Part shown: positions 44,735 to 53,797 of the stretch, piece by piece
Layout of the letters: the number at the start of each line of letters is the position of its first letter
Position numbering within the stretch: position 1 is the first letter of the stretch
Source: Actinoplanes derwentensis
GTDB taxonomy: Bacteria; Actinomycetota; Actinomycetes; Mycobacteriales; Micromonosporaceae
Assembly: GCF_900104725.1 (NCBI RefSeq)
Contig: NZ_LT629758.1
Span: 10,210,001 to 10,274,000, forward strand
Length of the DNA: 64,000 nt
Direction of reading: 5' to 3'
Program-made: the position numbers and the translations under genes
Notes under the pieces: generated by a model
Told to the model about the DNA's origin: nothing
Database searches by the model: none
Seen by the model: the letters and a program-made list of their open reading frames with translations, nothing else

Positions 44735-45718
44735 TCTCAGCAAGGAATTGAAGCCGATTCGGGATGACACGGGTGAATAGGTAGTTTCGGACGGTCCTCG
44801 AAAAAGACGTGGAGCCATCGATAGACAGGTCTTGCGACAGATCCACGTCTTCGAGAGGGCTCCACGTGCTGGCTTATCGTGCCATGGTCGACGTCCCGAG
44901 GGAACTGGTGCAGTACGTGGCGCGGTTGCTCCATGCCGAGCGCCGCGCCCGTGGCACGCGGAAGAAGACACGTGCGCTGACCTGCTTCTACCAGGCGTTA
45001 CTCGTACTCGTCTGGTTCCGTAAGCAGGAAGACCTGACACTGCTGGGCGCCGGTTTCGGGGTCTCCCGGGCGACCGCGTACCGCTACCGCGACGAGGGCA
45101 TCGCGGTGCTCGCCGCCCAGGCACAGGACCTGCACACCGCTCTGAAGCGGGTCGCCGCCGACGGCTGGTCGTACGTCATCCTCGACGGCAAACTGTTCGA
45201 CTGCGACCGGCTGACCGAGACCACCCTGTCGGTCAAGGGAAAGACGATCGACGCCTGGTTCTCCGGAAAGCACCGCGACTTCGGCGCGAACATTCAGGCG
45301 ATCATGCGCCCGGACGGACTGCCGATCTGGACATCGGCGGCGATGCCGGGGCATCTGCACGACACCAGCTGCGCCCGCGACCTCGGCGTCACCGCCGCCC
45401 TGAACTGGTCCGCCGCCGAACTCGACCTGCCGGCCTTGGCCGACTCCGGCTACGAAAGCACTGGTCAGGGCATCAAAACCCCAATCAAGCAACCGGCCGA
45501 CGGTAAACCCCTCGCCGTCGACAACCGCGCCTACAACCGGCTCCTACGCGGTCTGCGCTGGCAGGGCGAACGCGGCTTCGCGATCCTCGTCGGACGCTGG
45601 AAAGCCCTGCGCCGCACCACGATAAGCCCACGCCGCACCGGCGATGTCGTCGCCGCCGCGCTGCACCTGACCCATTTCGAATACAAATACCTAACCGGAT
45701 CTTGCTGAGATCAGTTCA
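44727..45718 (+). mobile_element. IS5-family insertion between toxin and immunity genes
   Basis: A 992-bp element with perfect 18-bp inverted ends, TGAACTGATCTCAGCAAG (44727-44744) and its complement (45701-45718). A TA flanks each end nearby (44724-44725, 45721-45722), compatible with a short TA duplication. The stop codon of the toxin gene lies within the left end. Confidence 0.85.
44866..45708 (+). CDS. IS5-family DDE transposase
   Basis: A 280-residue DDE_Tnp_4-type transposase. An N-terminal HTH region (FGVSRATAYRYRDEG), YVILDGKLFDCDRL with the first Asp, FGANIQAIMRPDGLPIWTSA, LPALADSGYESTGQGI with the second Asp, and the end WQGERGFAILVGRWKALRRT. GTG 44866 has GAGAGGG 6 nt upstream and is preferred over an upstream in-frame ATG inside the terminal region. 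It is intact. Confidence 0.9.
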   Translation: MLAYRAMVDVPRELVQYVARLLHAERRARGTRKKTRALTCFYQALLVLVWFRKQEDLTLLGAGFGVSRATAYRYRDEGIAVLAAQAQDLHTALKRVAADGWSYVILDGKLFDCDRLTETTLSVKGKTIDAWFSGKHRDFGANIQAIMRPDGLPIWTSAAMPGHLHDTSCARDLGVTAALNWSAAELDLPALADSGYESTGQGIKTPIKQPADGKPLAVDNRAYNRLLRGLRWQGERGFAILVGRWKALRRTTISPRRTGDVVAAALHLTHFEYKYLTGSC

Positions 45719-45789
45719 GTTATGGTGAATCGTGTATACCCTGTAGTGACGGTCGGTCTTCGGGAATCGCGCCACCAGCCAGGATCGCC

Positions 45790-45891
45790 ATGGATGGAGA
45801 GTATAAAGCCTCTACTGCCTTACAAGAATTGGTAAAAATATGCATTTCCTCAGGTAGTTTCAGAAGCGTTTCGGGAAAGGATCAAATATAA
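45790..45891 (+). CDS. Possible 33-residue ORF before the immunity gene
   Basis: ATG 45790, with AGGA 6 nt upstream, begins MDGEYKASTALQELVKICIS and ends 2 nt before the next start. It is AT-richer than the flanks. It could be a coupled small gene, or a relic of a toxin or immunity cassette. No family recognised. Confidence 0.3.
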   Translation: MDGEYKASTALQELVKICISSGSFRSVSGKDQI

Positions 45892-45893
45892 TT

Positions 45894-46364
45894 ATGGGCG
45901 CATGGGGTCAAGCGGCTTTTCAGAACGACCTAGCCTTGGATATACTAGAGGAGATCAGTGAACTAGATTCCGCCGCAAAGGCCGAAAAGATCCGTGAGGT
46001 CTTAACGGAGGGACTTGAATCCGCGCCCGACAACGCACCACTGGCGCACGAAGTGATCGCCGCGGCGACACTACTCGCAATCGTGCTGCCAGGCGGCTTG
46101 GCGCTGGTCATAGAACTCCCAGACGCTGATGAACGCCTGTCAGCCAGCATTGACCCAGACGATCAACAATATGCTAACGACGAATGGTTCCCGGCTTTAT
46201 TGCGGTCGCCAGGAGTGGACCTTATTGAACTAGCGCTTAGGTCCGTTAATCATGTGACCGCGGTGGATAGCGATTGGCGCAGTGTGTGGGGCGACAGGGA
46301 CCGTGAACTAGCATTGGAGGAGGTGGGCAAAGTTATTGCCGTACTCGAGCGTGCTGTTCGTTAG
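45894..46364 (+). CDS. DUF4259-family protein, candidate immunity protein
   Basis: A 156-residue acidic cytoplasmic protein opening MGAWGQAAFQNDLALDILEE, the hallmark of DUF4259 (MGAWG...F.ND.A.D...), and ending EVGKVIAVLERAV. DUF4259-like proteins are often found after polymorphic toxin genes. Here it is the first gene behind the GIY-YIG toxin, on the same strand, separated only by the IS5 element and about 170 bp. The GC content is clearly lower than in surrounding genes, as is usual for toxin-immunity cassettes. GGGAAAGGA is about 12 nt upstream. Immunity function is inferred from position. Confidence 0.7.
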   Translation: MGAWGQAAFQNDLALDILEEISELDSAAKAEKIREVLTEGLESAPDNAPLAHEVIAAATLLAIVLPGGLALVIELPDADERLSASIDPDDQQYANDEWFPALLRSPGVDLIELALRSVNHVTAVDSDWRSVWGDRDRELALEEVGKVIAVLERAVR

Positions 46365-46555
46365 CACGCCAGCACGAGATTATTTCTGACCTGACCTCAA
46401 TCCGTCAGAGGGTTTTGATCCCTGCCTGAACGTTTCGGCTTGACCGTTTTGTCCGCTGGTTTCGGGCGGTGCATCACCACGTGTCGCTGTGGACGCGCGA
46501 GGTCTCCGGTCCTCGGGAAGCGGCCTTTCTGCTGGTAGGTGCTGGGATTTGCGGG

Positions 46556-47473
46556 TCAGGTGGCTGCTGGTAGCTGGGTCAGGCGTTGCCAGCAGAGGGT
46601 GAACGCATCAGCCCACGGCCAGGTGCTGGAGATGGACAGGACTCGGCGGCGGGCGTGGGTGGCCAGTTTCGCGGGTAGGTGCAGCAGCCGGTAGCGCAGC
46701 GTGTCGGGTTCGGCGTGGGCGAGGTCCGGTCGGTCGTGCAAGCCGAGCAATCTCGTCCAGGCGGTCAGGTCCGCGGCGATGTTGCAGGCCAGTACCCAGC
46801 CGCGGTTGACGGTCCAGGCTTTGCTGGGCAGGTTGCGCAGGCCCATCGCCTTTCCCGCGCGGACTTGATCTTCCACCCCGGCGTGAGCCCTGTGGAGCGC
46901 ATCGATCCATTGCGGCTGGTGAGAGCCGGGCACCCCGGCGATGCGGGCGATGTTCGTGGCCACGATCTGGTACCGCCAGCCGGTGCGTTTCTCCAGGTCG
47001 GTGAGCTTCTTGGCGTGCCGGGCCGAAGGCTTCGTGCGCCGCACGGTCAGCCGAAGCCGGCCGCTCCATGCGTGCAGGCGCTGGTTGAGGCCGGTCAGTT
47101 CGGCGACGTGCGCGTCACTGGTGGCGGTGCCGTCCTGGTTGAGGCTGTCGCCCCACGCGCCGGCGGGCAACCGGTCGATCGCAGCCTCGTCGGCGTCGGT
47201 GATCGTCCAGCCGACGGTGAACTTCACACTGCGCCATGCCCGGTTCATCGCCTCGATGTGCTCGAGCAACTCGTGGGTGGCGCCGGCCCCGTCGATACGG
47301 ATGAGAATCTTGCGCCGGTAGGCGACGGGCAACTGATCGATCGCGTCGCCGAGAACCCGAATGTGATCAGCGACGGTATTCGTCCCGGCGTTACCGGATC
47401 GCAGCAGCATGGCCAGACACTCCGCCGTGTTCGAGCACCACGCGCCGAGCGGATGGAACCCGTAACCCTTCTT
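46556..47473 (-). pseudogene. IS1380-family transposase, C-terminal part
   Basis: About 305 residues of an IS1380 transposase: YGFHPLGAWCSNTAECLAML, LLRSGNAGTNTVADH, KILIRIDGAGATHELLEHIE with catalytic Asp, RTGWRYQIVATNI, and the end FTLCWQRLTQLPAAT. The N-terminal third is missing; the frame breaks into unrelated sequence at about 47474. 46365-46555 downstream is its 3' non-coding end and contains nothing else that I can identify. Confidence 0.88.
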
Positions 47474-47483
47474 GTTCTCTGAG

Positions 47484-47726
47484 CTATTGATTTGTGGTGT
47501 TTTGGGTGGCGCGTCCGGCGATGTTGGAGTAGCTGGGCATGCCGAGGTTGACGGTGTCGCGTTGGGCGGCGAGCTGGTCGAGCTGGTCGAGTTTCTGGCG
47601 GGCTCCGGCGAGGCTGATCTGGAGTCCGTCGACTTCGCCGAGCCAGCCTTCGTGTCGGGCTTCGGTGATGCGGGCGTGTAGGTTGTCGCGGATCTCTTCG
47701 ATGCGGTGGCGGCTGGCGGGGTCGGG
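47484..47726 (-). pseudogene. C-terminal tail of a site-specific integrase
   Basis: The - strand reads IEEIRDNLHARITEARHEGW, LGEVDGLQISLAGARQKLDQ, LDQLAAQRDTVNLGMPSYSN and IAGRATQ, then stop. This coiled-coil tail with LGMP ending is typical of large actinobacterial tyrosine recombinases. The catalytic domain was removed at the IS6 boundary (47727). It hints that part of the region came in on an integrative element. Confidence 0.65.
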
Positions 47727-48570
47727 GGCTCCGTTGCGTTGTTGGATCGGGAGACGCGTTCAGCCCGGCCAGGTGGCGTGGTCAGATCGCCGTGGTGAGT
47801 TCAGCGAACGCGACGGTGACTCGTAGTCGAGGGTGTTCGTCGGCGGCGAGTTCGTAGTGTCCTCGGTGTAGGTTCTGGACGAAGGCGTGTCCGGCGATGA
47901 TGGTCTGGGCGGTACGGTCGGTGCGTAATCCGCGCATCGATCGGAGTCGGTGTTTGAGCCGGCTGTGATCGGCCTCGACGGGATTGTTCGCGTACTGCTC
48001 GACGTGATGCCAGGCGGCCGGGATCAGGTCGGCGAGCACGGCGGGGTAGACCGCTGCGGCGTCGGTTACCACCTCGACAGGCACCGTTTTGAGGGTGGCG
48101 AGGGCGCGGGTGAAGAACCTTCGGGCCGCCGCACCGTCCCGGCGGGCGGACACCAGCACGTCGATGACCTGGCCGTGCTGGTCGATCGCCCGGTACACGT
48201 ACCGCCAGACACCGTTGACCTTGACGTAGGTCTCGTCGACGAACCAGCGGTCACCCGGCGAACGCCGAGCGAAGCGGGCAGCGTCTGCCAGCAGTGGGGT
48301 GAACCGCTGTACCCACCGGTACACGGTGACGTGATCCACCTTCACGCCGCGTTCGGCGAGTAGTTCCTCGACGTCGCGGTAGGACAGGTTGAAGCGCAGG
48401 TACCAGCGCACCGCCATCACGATCACCTCCGGTGGAAACCGGAAGCCGGCGAACGCCGAAGACGGAGCAAACCACGAACGCGACCGGGATGACGACCTCA
48501 CCGATCAACTGTGCCGGAGCACGCGGCCAACCCGACACCACAGCACCCGATCGCTCAACGCAACAGCGCC
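47727..48570 (-). mobile_element. IS6-family insertion sequence
   Basis: An 844-bp element with 27-bp imperfect inverted ends (GGCTCCGTTGCGTTG at 47727; GGCGCTGTTGCGTTG read from 48570). Flanking 8-mers differ (GGGTCGGG and GTTCCGCA), so it joins two unrelated fragments, as happens after IS6 replicative deletions. Confidence 0.85.
47782..48501 (-). CDS. IS6-family transposase
   Basis: A complete 239-residue DDE transposase: FRFPPEVIVMAVRWYLRFNL, YRDVEELLAERGVKVDHVTV, GDRWFVDETYVKVNGVWRYV with catalytic Asp, VVTDAAAVYPAVLADLIPAA with the second Asp, and NNPVEADHSRLKHRLRSMRG with Glu. GTG 48501 start. It has the same origin as the fragment at 12043. Confidence 0.93.
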   Translation of the reverse strand: MRSSSRSRSWFAPSSAFAGFRFPPEVIVMAVRWYLRFNLSYRDVEELLAERGVKVDHVTVYRWVQRFTPLLADAARFARRSPGDRWFVDETYVKVNGVWRYVYRAIDQHGQVIDVLVSARRDGAAARRFFTRALATLKTVPVEVVTDAAAVYPAVLADLIPAAWHHVEQYANNPVEADHSRLKHRLRSMRGLRTDRTAQTIIAGHAFVQNLHRGHYELAADEHPRLRVTVAFAELTTAI

Positions 48571-48571
48571 G

Positions 48572-48859
48572 TTCCGCAGCCGTAAACTCGTCCAGGCGCT
48601 GAACCGGCACCACATGATCGGATCGATGGGCCGAGTCGGTGCCGCCGGCGACAACGCCGCCATGGATTCCTTCTTCGGCCTGCTGCAGAACAACGTCCTC
48701 GACCGCCGGAACTGGTCGAGCCGGCAGCAGTTGAGGACGGCAATCGTCACCTGGATCGAACGGACCTACCACCGCCGCCGACGCCAACGATCACTGTCCC
48801 GGTTGACGCCTGTCGAGTACGAAACCATCATGATTCCACCGGCCAGTCAGGCCGCGTGA
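48572..48859 (+). pseudogene. IS3-family OrfB, C-terminal fragment
   Basis: 95 residues from the end of an IS3 transposase: SRKLVQALNRHHMIGSMGRV, GAAGDNAAMDSFFGLLQNNV, WIERTYHRRRRQRSLSRLTP. It starts abruptly at the IS6 end and has no start of its own. Confidence 0.9.
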
Positions 48860-49009
48860 CTTGAACTGTCACCTATGCGTGCAGCAGACCCCATTTTCCA
48901 CGGTTGAAGGTCCCGACGGAGCGAACCTGCGCGCGGCGGGGTCGAGCACCTTCTACAGGCCCTACCATGGGTGAGGCTAACGTGAGGTGCTGGAAGGGGT
49001 CGACCACTG

Positions 49010-51142
49010 GTGAGCCGCGTCAGCAAGGCTACCAAGCTGCGGATTGCAGATGTGGTGGTCAAGACGGTCGGTGCCCTCATCCCTGGTCCTGTTGGCACAC
49101 TTGCAGGTGAGCTGGCCAGTTGGTCCGTGGGGGCGCAGTTCGCGCTCGCCCCGGAAAGGGAGCTGACGATCCAAATCGGCGAGGCCGCCGACACTGTCAG
49201 TAAGAGGGCTCTCCGCCATCTTGAGACGACCTTTCCCGGCGATGCGGAGGCCGCTGCCGCGATGGTCGCTCTCACGATGGAGTCGGTCAACATCCAGCTC
49301 GACAACCTGGTGGACGTTGGCCTGTCGGCTCGTCGGCTCAATGATCTTTACCTGACCGGTGCGCCGCCGGGTTGGGAGGACGAGCTTGGGGACGCTGGTG
49401 GCGCCTACCGCATGCTGCTGGCCGAGGTCTGCTACCGCATGGAGGCCCTGTTCCTGGGGAACAGCTATGTACACGGCCGAATTCTCCGAGAGCTGCTGGA
49501 GCGTCGCCGGACTGAGGATGTTGGACTCTTCCGACGCAAGACCGAGTGGGATGACGACGAATTCACGTGGAACTACCGCTTCGAGGCGCGCGAGCTGATG
49601 CCGCGGCTCGCGACGACCACGCCGAGCGGCACCCGGATCGAGATTCCTCTAGACGCAGTGTTCCAAGAGCCGCGCGGAGAACTCGACGGCACGAGAGGCC
49701 GAATCTTCGAGCTGTTCGACGCAGGTCGCGGCTGGATTGTCCGTGGGCCGGCTGGCGCTGGCAAATCCTTCCTGCTCCGATGTTTGGCGCTCAAGACTAT
49801 GGTTGGCGGCTTGCCGACCGCGCTCGCCGACTGGCACGGTAGGGTCCCGCTCTACCTTGACCTGACCGACGGCCTCGAGCCGGTGCCGGCCGAGGCACTA
49901 GCCCGATTCGATGGGCGTTTGGCGAGTCGTGCTCCTAAGGGCTGGGAGGAGCGCCTGATCCAGAGCGGCAAGGCGTTGCTACTGCTCGACAATATTGACG
50001 GGCATCCAGGCCTGAACAAATTGACTCGGCTGATTTCCGACGGACTAGCGGCCGGTTGCGTCGTCATAGTTAACGCCCGGTCGGCCGTACCAGCTGCGTG
50101 GACGGCAGAACTGGGACTGCGGGAGATTCGTCTGATGGAGATGTCTCCGTTGGAGATCGATAGGTTTTTGATCCGCTGGCACGAGGCGGTGGCCGAGGAG
50201 TGCAGCACCGAGGAAGAGCGCCATGCGGTCCGTGCGGCGCGCGACGAGCTTCTGATGGCCGTCGGTCGATGTATCGACATCCGTCGCTTGTGCGCCAGCC
50301 CGATTTTGCTTACCCAGTTCTGCCGCGAGTTCCTAGCTGGAGCACTCACCCTCCCGGCCGATCGGGCGGATTTGGTCGAGCGCGTTCTTCAAGGCACAAG
50401 CGGAAAGGATTTACTGGATACGGGTGCACCCGTCCCAGACGATGACTGGGACGACCTGCTTGAGCTGGCGCACTGTTCGGTCCAAAATGATTTGGAATTC
50501 ACCACAACTCAGGCCGCCACATGGCTGGGTGTTCCAACGGACCGCATCGGCGAACTGACCCACCGGCACCGGTTACTTCGAGCGGAAAACCCTGACCGGC
50601 TCGCATTTGCCCAGGACGGTGTCCGCGCCGCGCTAGCGGCCCGGTTTCGTGCGCAGCGTCAGTTTATCGGCGATCTCGCCGCCGCGGCCACCGTCCGTGA
50701 CAAGCGGGAGGCCGTGGTGGCTGCAGCAGCATGTCTGCCTCGATCTGCGGCGAGCGAGCTTCTGCGCCGGCTGGTGGCCGCCGGTCACCCTGGTGTAGCG
50801 CGCGCCGCGCTGCACGTGATGAGACAGGTCGAAACGGACGCCCGAGAGGCGACTTTGGCGGGTACGGCCGAGTTGATCCCGCCGAGTACCCCGGAACAGG
50901 TCGCACGCGTCGTGAAGGTCGGGATTTGCCTTCTGGACCTGCTCACCCAACAGGAGCCAGTCGACCCGCATACGGCCACCGCCGTACTCGAACTAGCCGG
51001 GCCGGGAGACATTGCAGCGGTAGCGACGGTTGCAGCCAGGGCCGAGGTGGCGACACAGCGAATGATGCTCGAGGCATGGGATGATCACGGGCAGCAGGCG
51101 GCTTTGAACGAGATGATTCGGTATAGGGAGGGGCGCAGCTAA
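49010..51142 (+). CDS. NACHT-type NTPase, degenerate Walker B (defence pair, gene 1)
   Basis: A 710-residue STAND NTPase. Residues 1-190 are an alpha-helical N-terminal domain (IADVVVKTVGALIPGPVGTL, RHLETTFPGDAEAAAAMVAL) that I do not recognise. The NACHT core begins about 230 with Walker A IVRGPAGAGKSFLLRC (about 245). Walker B is KALLLLDNIDGHPG (about 322): the usual DGLDE is DNIDG, so the catalytic Glu position is lost and ATP hydrolysis may be impaired. The C-terminal third is helical and HEAT-like without obvious sensor repeats. GTG 49010 has GGAAGGGG 10 nt upstream. The stop TAATG overlaps gene 2. Bacterial NACHT proteins defend against phage; this role is inferred. Confidence 0.8.
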   Translation: MSRVSKATKLRIADVVVKTVGALIPGPVGTLAGELASWSVGAQFALAPERELTIQIGEAADTVSKRALRHLETTFPGDAEAAAAMVALTMESVNIQLDNLVDVGLSARRLNDLYLTGAPPGWEDELGDAGGAYRMLLAEVCYRMEALFLGNSYVHGRILRELLERRRTEDVGLFRRKTEWDDDEFTWNYRFEARELMPRLATTTPSGTRIEIPLDAVFQEPRGELDGTRGRIFELFDAGRGWIVRGPAGAGKSFLLRCLALKTMVGGLPTALADWHGRVPLYLDLTDGLEPVPAEALARFDGRLASRAPKGWEERLIQSGKALLLLDNIDGHPGLNKLTRLISDGLAAGCVVIVNARSAVPAAWTAELGLREIRLMEMSPLEIDRFLIRWHEAVAEECSTEEERHAVRAARDELLMAVGRCIDIRRLCASPILLTQFCREFLAGALTLPADRADLVERVLQGTSGKDLLDTGAPVPDDDWDDLLELAHCSVQNDLEFTTTQAATWLGVPTDRIGELTHRHRLLRAENPDRLAFAQDGVRAALAARFRAQRQFIGDLAAAATVRDKREAVVAAAACLPRSAASELLRRLVAAGHPGVARAALHVMRQVETDAREATLAGTAELIPPSTPEQVARVVKVGICLLDLLTQQEPVDPHTATAVLELAGPGDIAAVATVAARAEVATQRMMLEAWDDHGQQAALNEMIRYREGRS

Positions 51143-53454
51143 TGGAAATCCAGCCCTTCTTAACACTCGGCTCCGAAGTTATCGAGGTTCTCACCAGCTA
51201 TTGGTTGCGGCGGCAGAAGCGGCCTGATGAACCGCTCGCAGACTTCTTGGCAGCTCATTTGCCCGATCCTCTGGACCGCCGTCGCCTCAACCGGCGGCTC
51301 GAATCGCTCACCGAGATCGTTGCGGCCGGTCTCGCCGCAGACCCCGGCGACGACCAGCTTGACGTGGATTCCCGCTCGCAGGTCGTCGACGCGGTGCGTA
51401 GCACCCTCTATCACGCTTCTCTGTTGCCCAGCGATCTTGAGGAATCGGAGTATCAGCAGGGCCGGGTGTTGGCGCTCATTCACCGGCGGACCGATCTCAA
51501 CCTCTTCCTCGACGAGCGGGAGCAGGCTGCCCACGACCTCCTTCTCGCCCGGACTGTCGCGGTACTGCTCACCGCTGCTGCCCTGATCCCCCCGTCAAGC
51601 CCATACGTCGTGGCCGAACTGCTGCGCGACGAGGACGAGATCGGCAACGCGCTACGAGCCCGGCTCGGCGAATTGCCGTCAGGCGGCGTCGACTCGTATC
51701 GCTTGGCCGTGGTGACTGATCTTGACCAGGCCGAGATCGTAGGATTCACGCTGCCCGCTGCGCTGCGCCGGTTCTCGCTGAGCCGTACGTACAGCCGGCC
51801 GCGCGTGGCGGTTCGAGGCGAGGACATGCCGGTGGAATGGGCGCTCGCTGACTTTCCTAGATTGTTCCTGACCGGCCCGGCCGGTTCGGGTAAGTCCGCC
51901 CTCCTGCAGTGGCTCGCCGTCGACAGCGCACGAAAGGCGCTCGACGGACTCCTTGAGTCCTACAACGGCCTGCTGCCGATCTATCTACCGGGCAGCCGTC
52001 TCGGCGAGCTTCCTACAGAGGAGCCACGCTCCGCCGTCGACTTCATTCTCCAGTACGCCAGGCCATCGCTCCGCCACAGCATGGCGCCCGAGGCGCTGGA
52101 CCGTCGGTGCCTAGACGGCGGAGCGATCCTCTTGCTGGACGGTCTCGACGAGTTCGGACACAAGCAGCTTCCACGTATCCGGCATTGGGTGACCCAGCTA
52201 GCCGAGCGCTATCCGAAGTGCCGATTCGTGGTGGCAACTCGGCCCGGGGCAATTGATCCAGCCTTCTTCACTGACCTCGGCTTCACCACAGCGAACCTCA
52301 ATCCGCTCGACGACAGGGGCATGTCCGACCTGGTTTCCCGCTGGTTCGCAGCAGTCGGCCCGGCAGTGCCGGAGCGGTCTGACCGTCGAACGCCGGTGCA
52401 GCTTAGCCAAGAAGTCGTCCGGCTCGTCCGGAGCAGCCCTCAGCTACGTGAGCTTTCCTCCAGCCCGCTTATGTGCACGCTTATCTGTGGCGTCTACCTC
52501 GACCGTGGCTCCGAGCCGTTGCAAGGATCCGAGATCTATGCCGCATTCGTCGAGATGATGATCGAGCGTCGCGACGTAGAGCGTGGCCTCGGACGAGATC
52601 GACTGCCCCGGTCGTTGGCTTCAATCTTCTTGGAGGAACTTGCAGGATTCATGCTCCGAAACGGACGAACCGAACTACCAATCGACGTCGTTCTGGAGCA
52701 TTTGGAGAATACTCGGTCGACGCTCACCATGGATGCCCCGCAAGCAGAGAAGGTCCTCAACTCGTTACTGGTCGAGAGTGGCGTCCTCGTCGAGCCCGAG
52801 CGTGGCCGGGTCCGCTTCTTGCACCTGACGTTCCTGGAATACCTTGCGGCCCAGCACTTCCTGCACGACGGGGATCTCAACATGCTGATCGCGCGGGCGC
52901 ATGAGCCTCTCTGGCGTGCGACCCTGGTCATGGCGGTGACACAGGCGCGGCACCGCGAGGGTGACCGGCTGGTCGCTGCTCTAGCCGAACGCATCGCGAC
53001 GGACACCCTTCGGAGTGCCACGCTAGCGAGCGTGCTGGAGGAGTGCGTGCGCGGCGCCCGGCGGCTTAATCCCGGAGTGCGTGACCAGGTGAAAAGCGTC
53101 CGTACGCTCTTGGCCCAGCGAAACGACAAGAACGGATCACCCTGGCAGCTTTGGCTTAATACATCGGAAGGCGCCGTATCCGACAGCCTTGCGGCATGGT
53201 TGTTGGCCGAACCGTCCCTGCGCCGCGAAGGTGGCCTCGCCTTTGCGGAGGGCAACCCAAAGGTTGTAGGCCAAGCTATCCCGTCCGGTATGGCAATCTG
53301 CCTATTTCTGTTAGTTAGTAGCCCGATTGCCACCGGTGACCTAGTGGCCGCGATCGTTTCTTGGCGCGATACCCGCCCTGATGCCGGCCTCTTGGAACTT
53401 GCTCTGGTGGTCCCAGAATCGGCTCTGACGGTTCGCATTTCCCCATCCGTATGA
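51142..53454 (+). CDS. NACHT-type NTPase, canonical motifs (defence pair, gene 2)
   Basis: A 770-residue STAND NTPase translated from ATG 51142, one base within the stop of gene 1. The N-terminal helical domain (residues 1-200) contains VLTSYWLRRQKRPDEPLADF. Walker A LFLTGPAGSGKSALLQWLAV (about 245), Walker B GAILLLDGLDEFGHKQL (about 330, intact Asp and Glu), sensor-like RFVVATRPGAI, and the winged-helix end motif RFLHLTFLEYLAAQHFLHDG (about 560) are all NACHT-typical. The remaining 190 residues are helical. With gene 1 this forms a pair of one normal and one degenerate ATPase, likely working as one complex. Confidence 0.85.
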   Translation: MEIQPFLTLGSEVIEVLTSYWLRRQKRPDEPLADFLAAHLPDPLDRRRLNRRLESLTEIVAAGLAADPGDDQLDVDSRSQVVDAVRSTLYHASLLPSDLEESEYQQGRVLALIHRRTDLNLFLDEREQAAHDLLLARTVAVLLTAAALIPPSSPYVVAELLRDEDEIGNALRARLGELPSGGVDSYRLAVVTDLDQAEIVGFTLPAALRRFSLSRTYSRPRVAVRGEDMPVEWALADFPRLFLTGPAGSGKSALLQWLAVDSARKALDGLLESYNGLLPIYLPGSRLGELPTEEPRSAVDFILQYARPSLRHSMAPEALDRRCLDGGAILLLDGLDEFGHKQLPRIRHWVTQLAERYPKCRFVVATRPGAIDPAFFTDLGFTTANLNPLDDRGMSDLVSRWFAAVGPAVPERSDRRTPVQLSQEVVRLVRSSPQLRELSSSPLMCTLICGVYLDRGSEPLQGSEIYAAFVEMMIERRDVERGLGRDRLPRSLASIFLEELAGFMLRNGRTELPIDVVLEHLENTRSTLTMDAPQAEKVLNSLLVESGVLVEPERGRVRFLHLTFLEYLAAQHFLHDGDLNMLIARAHEPLWRATLVMAVTQARHREGDRLVAALAERIATDTLRSATLASVLEECVRGARRLNPGVRDQVKSVRTLLAQRNDKNGSPWQLWLNTSEGAVSDSLAAWLLAEPSLRREGGLAFAEGNPKVVGQAIPSGMAICLFLLVSSPIATGDLVAAIVSWRDTRPDAGLLELALVVPESALTVRISPSV

Positions 53455-53509
53455 GGGCGTCGGTCATTAGCCACGATCCTGCGGGTGCCGATAATGTCAT
53501 CCGTGCTGG

Positions 53510-53797
53510 TCAGGCGGCATGTTCGTATTCGTGGATGAGTCCGCCGAGTCGGTCGTGTCGGCGGATGCGTAGATGGGCGAGGGTTACGGGTTCGGTGATC
53601 GGCTCGGGCAGCGACTGCAGTGGCTGGGCGTTGGTGATGCCGCGGTGCGGCCGGTGTTGATTATGGTGGTGCTTGTACTCGCGTAGGGCGTGGAGCAGAT
53701 GCGTCTGGCTCCAGATCAGGGTGCGGTCGAGGAGTTCGTGGCGGCAGGACTGGATCCACCGTTCCATGATCGAGTTCATGCGGGGTATCCGGACCCC
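53510..53797 (-). pseudogene. Integrase-core transposase copy C, C-terminal piece
   Basis: Encodes MNSIMERWIQSCRHELLDRT through HDRLGGLIHEYEHAA, the last about 95 residues of the copy A/B protein. Cut from the rest by the ISAs1-family insertion. Confidence 0.9.

Noticed and set aside
47472..47681. Small + strand ORF (FSELLICGVLGG...) next to IS1380
   Set aside because: The opposite strand reads as a recognisable integrase tail ending in LGMPSYSNIAGR, which explains the open frame.
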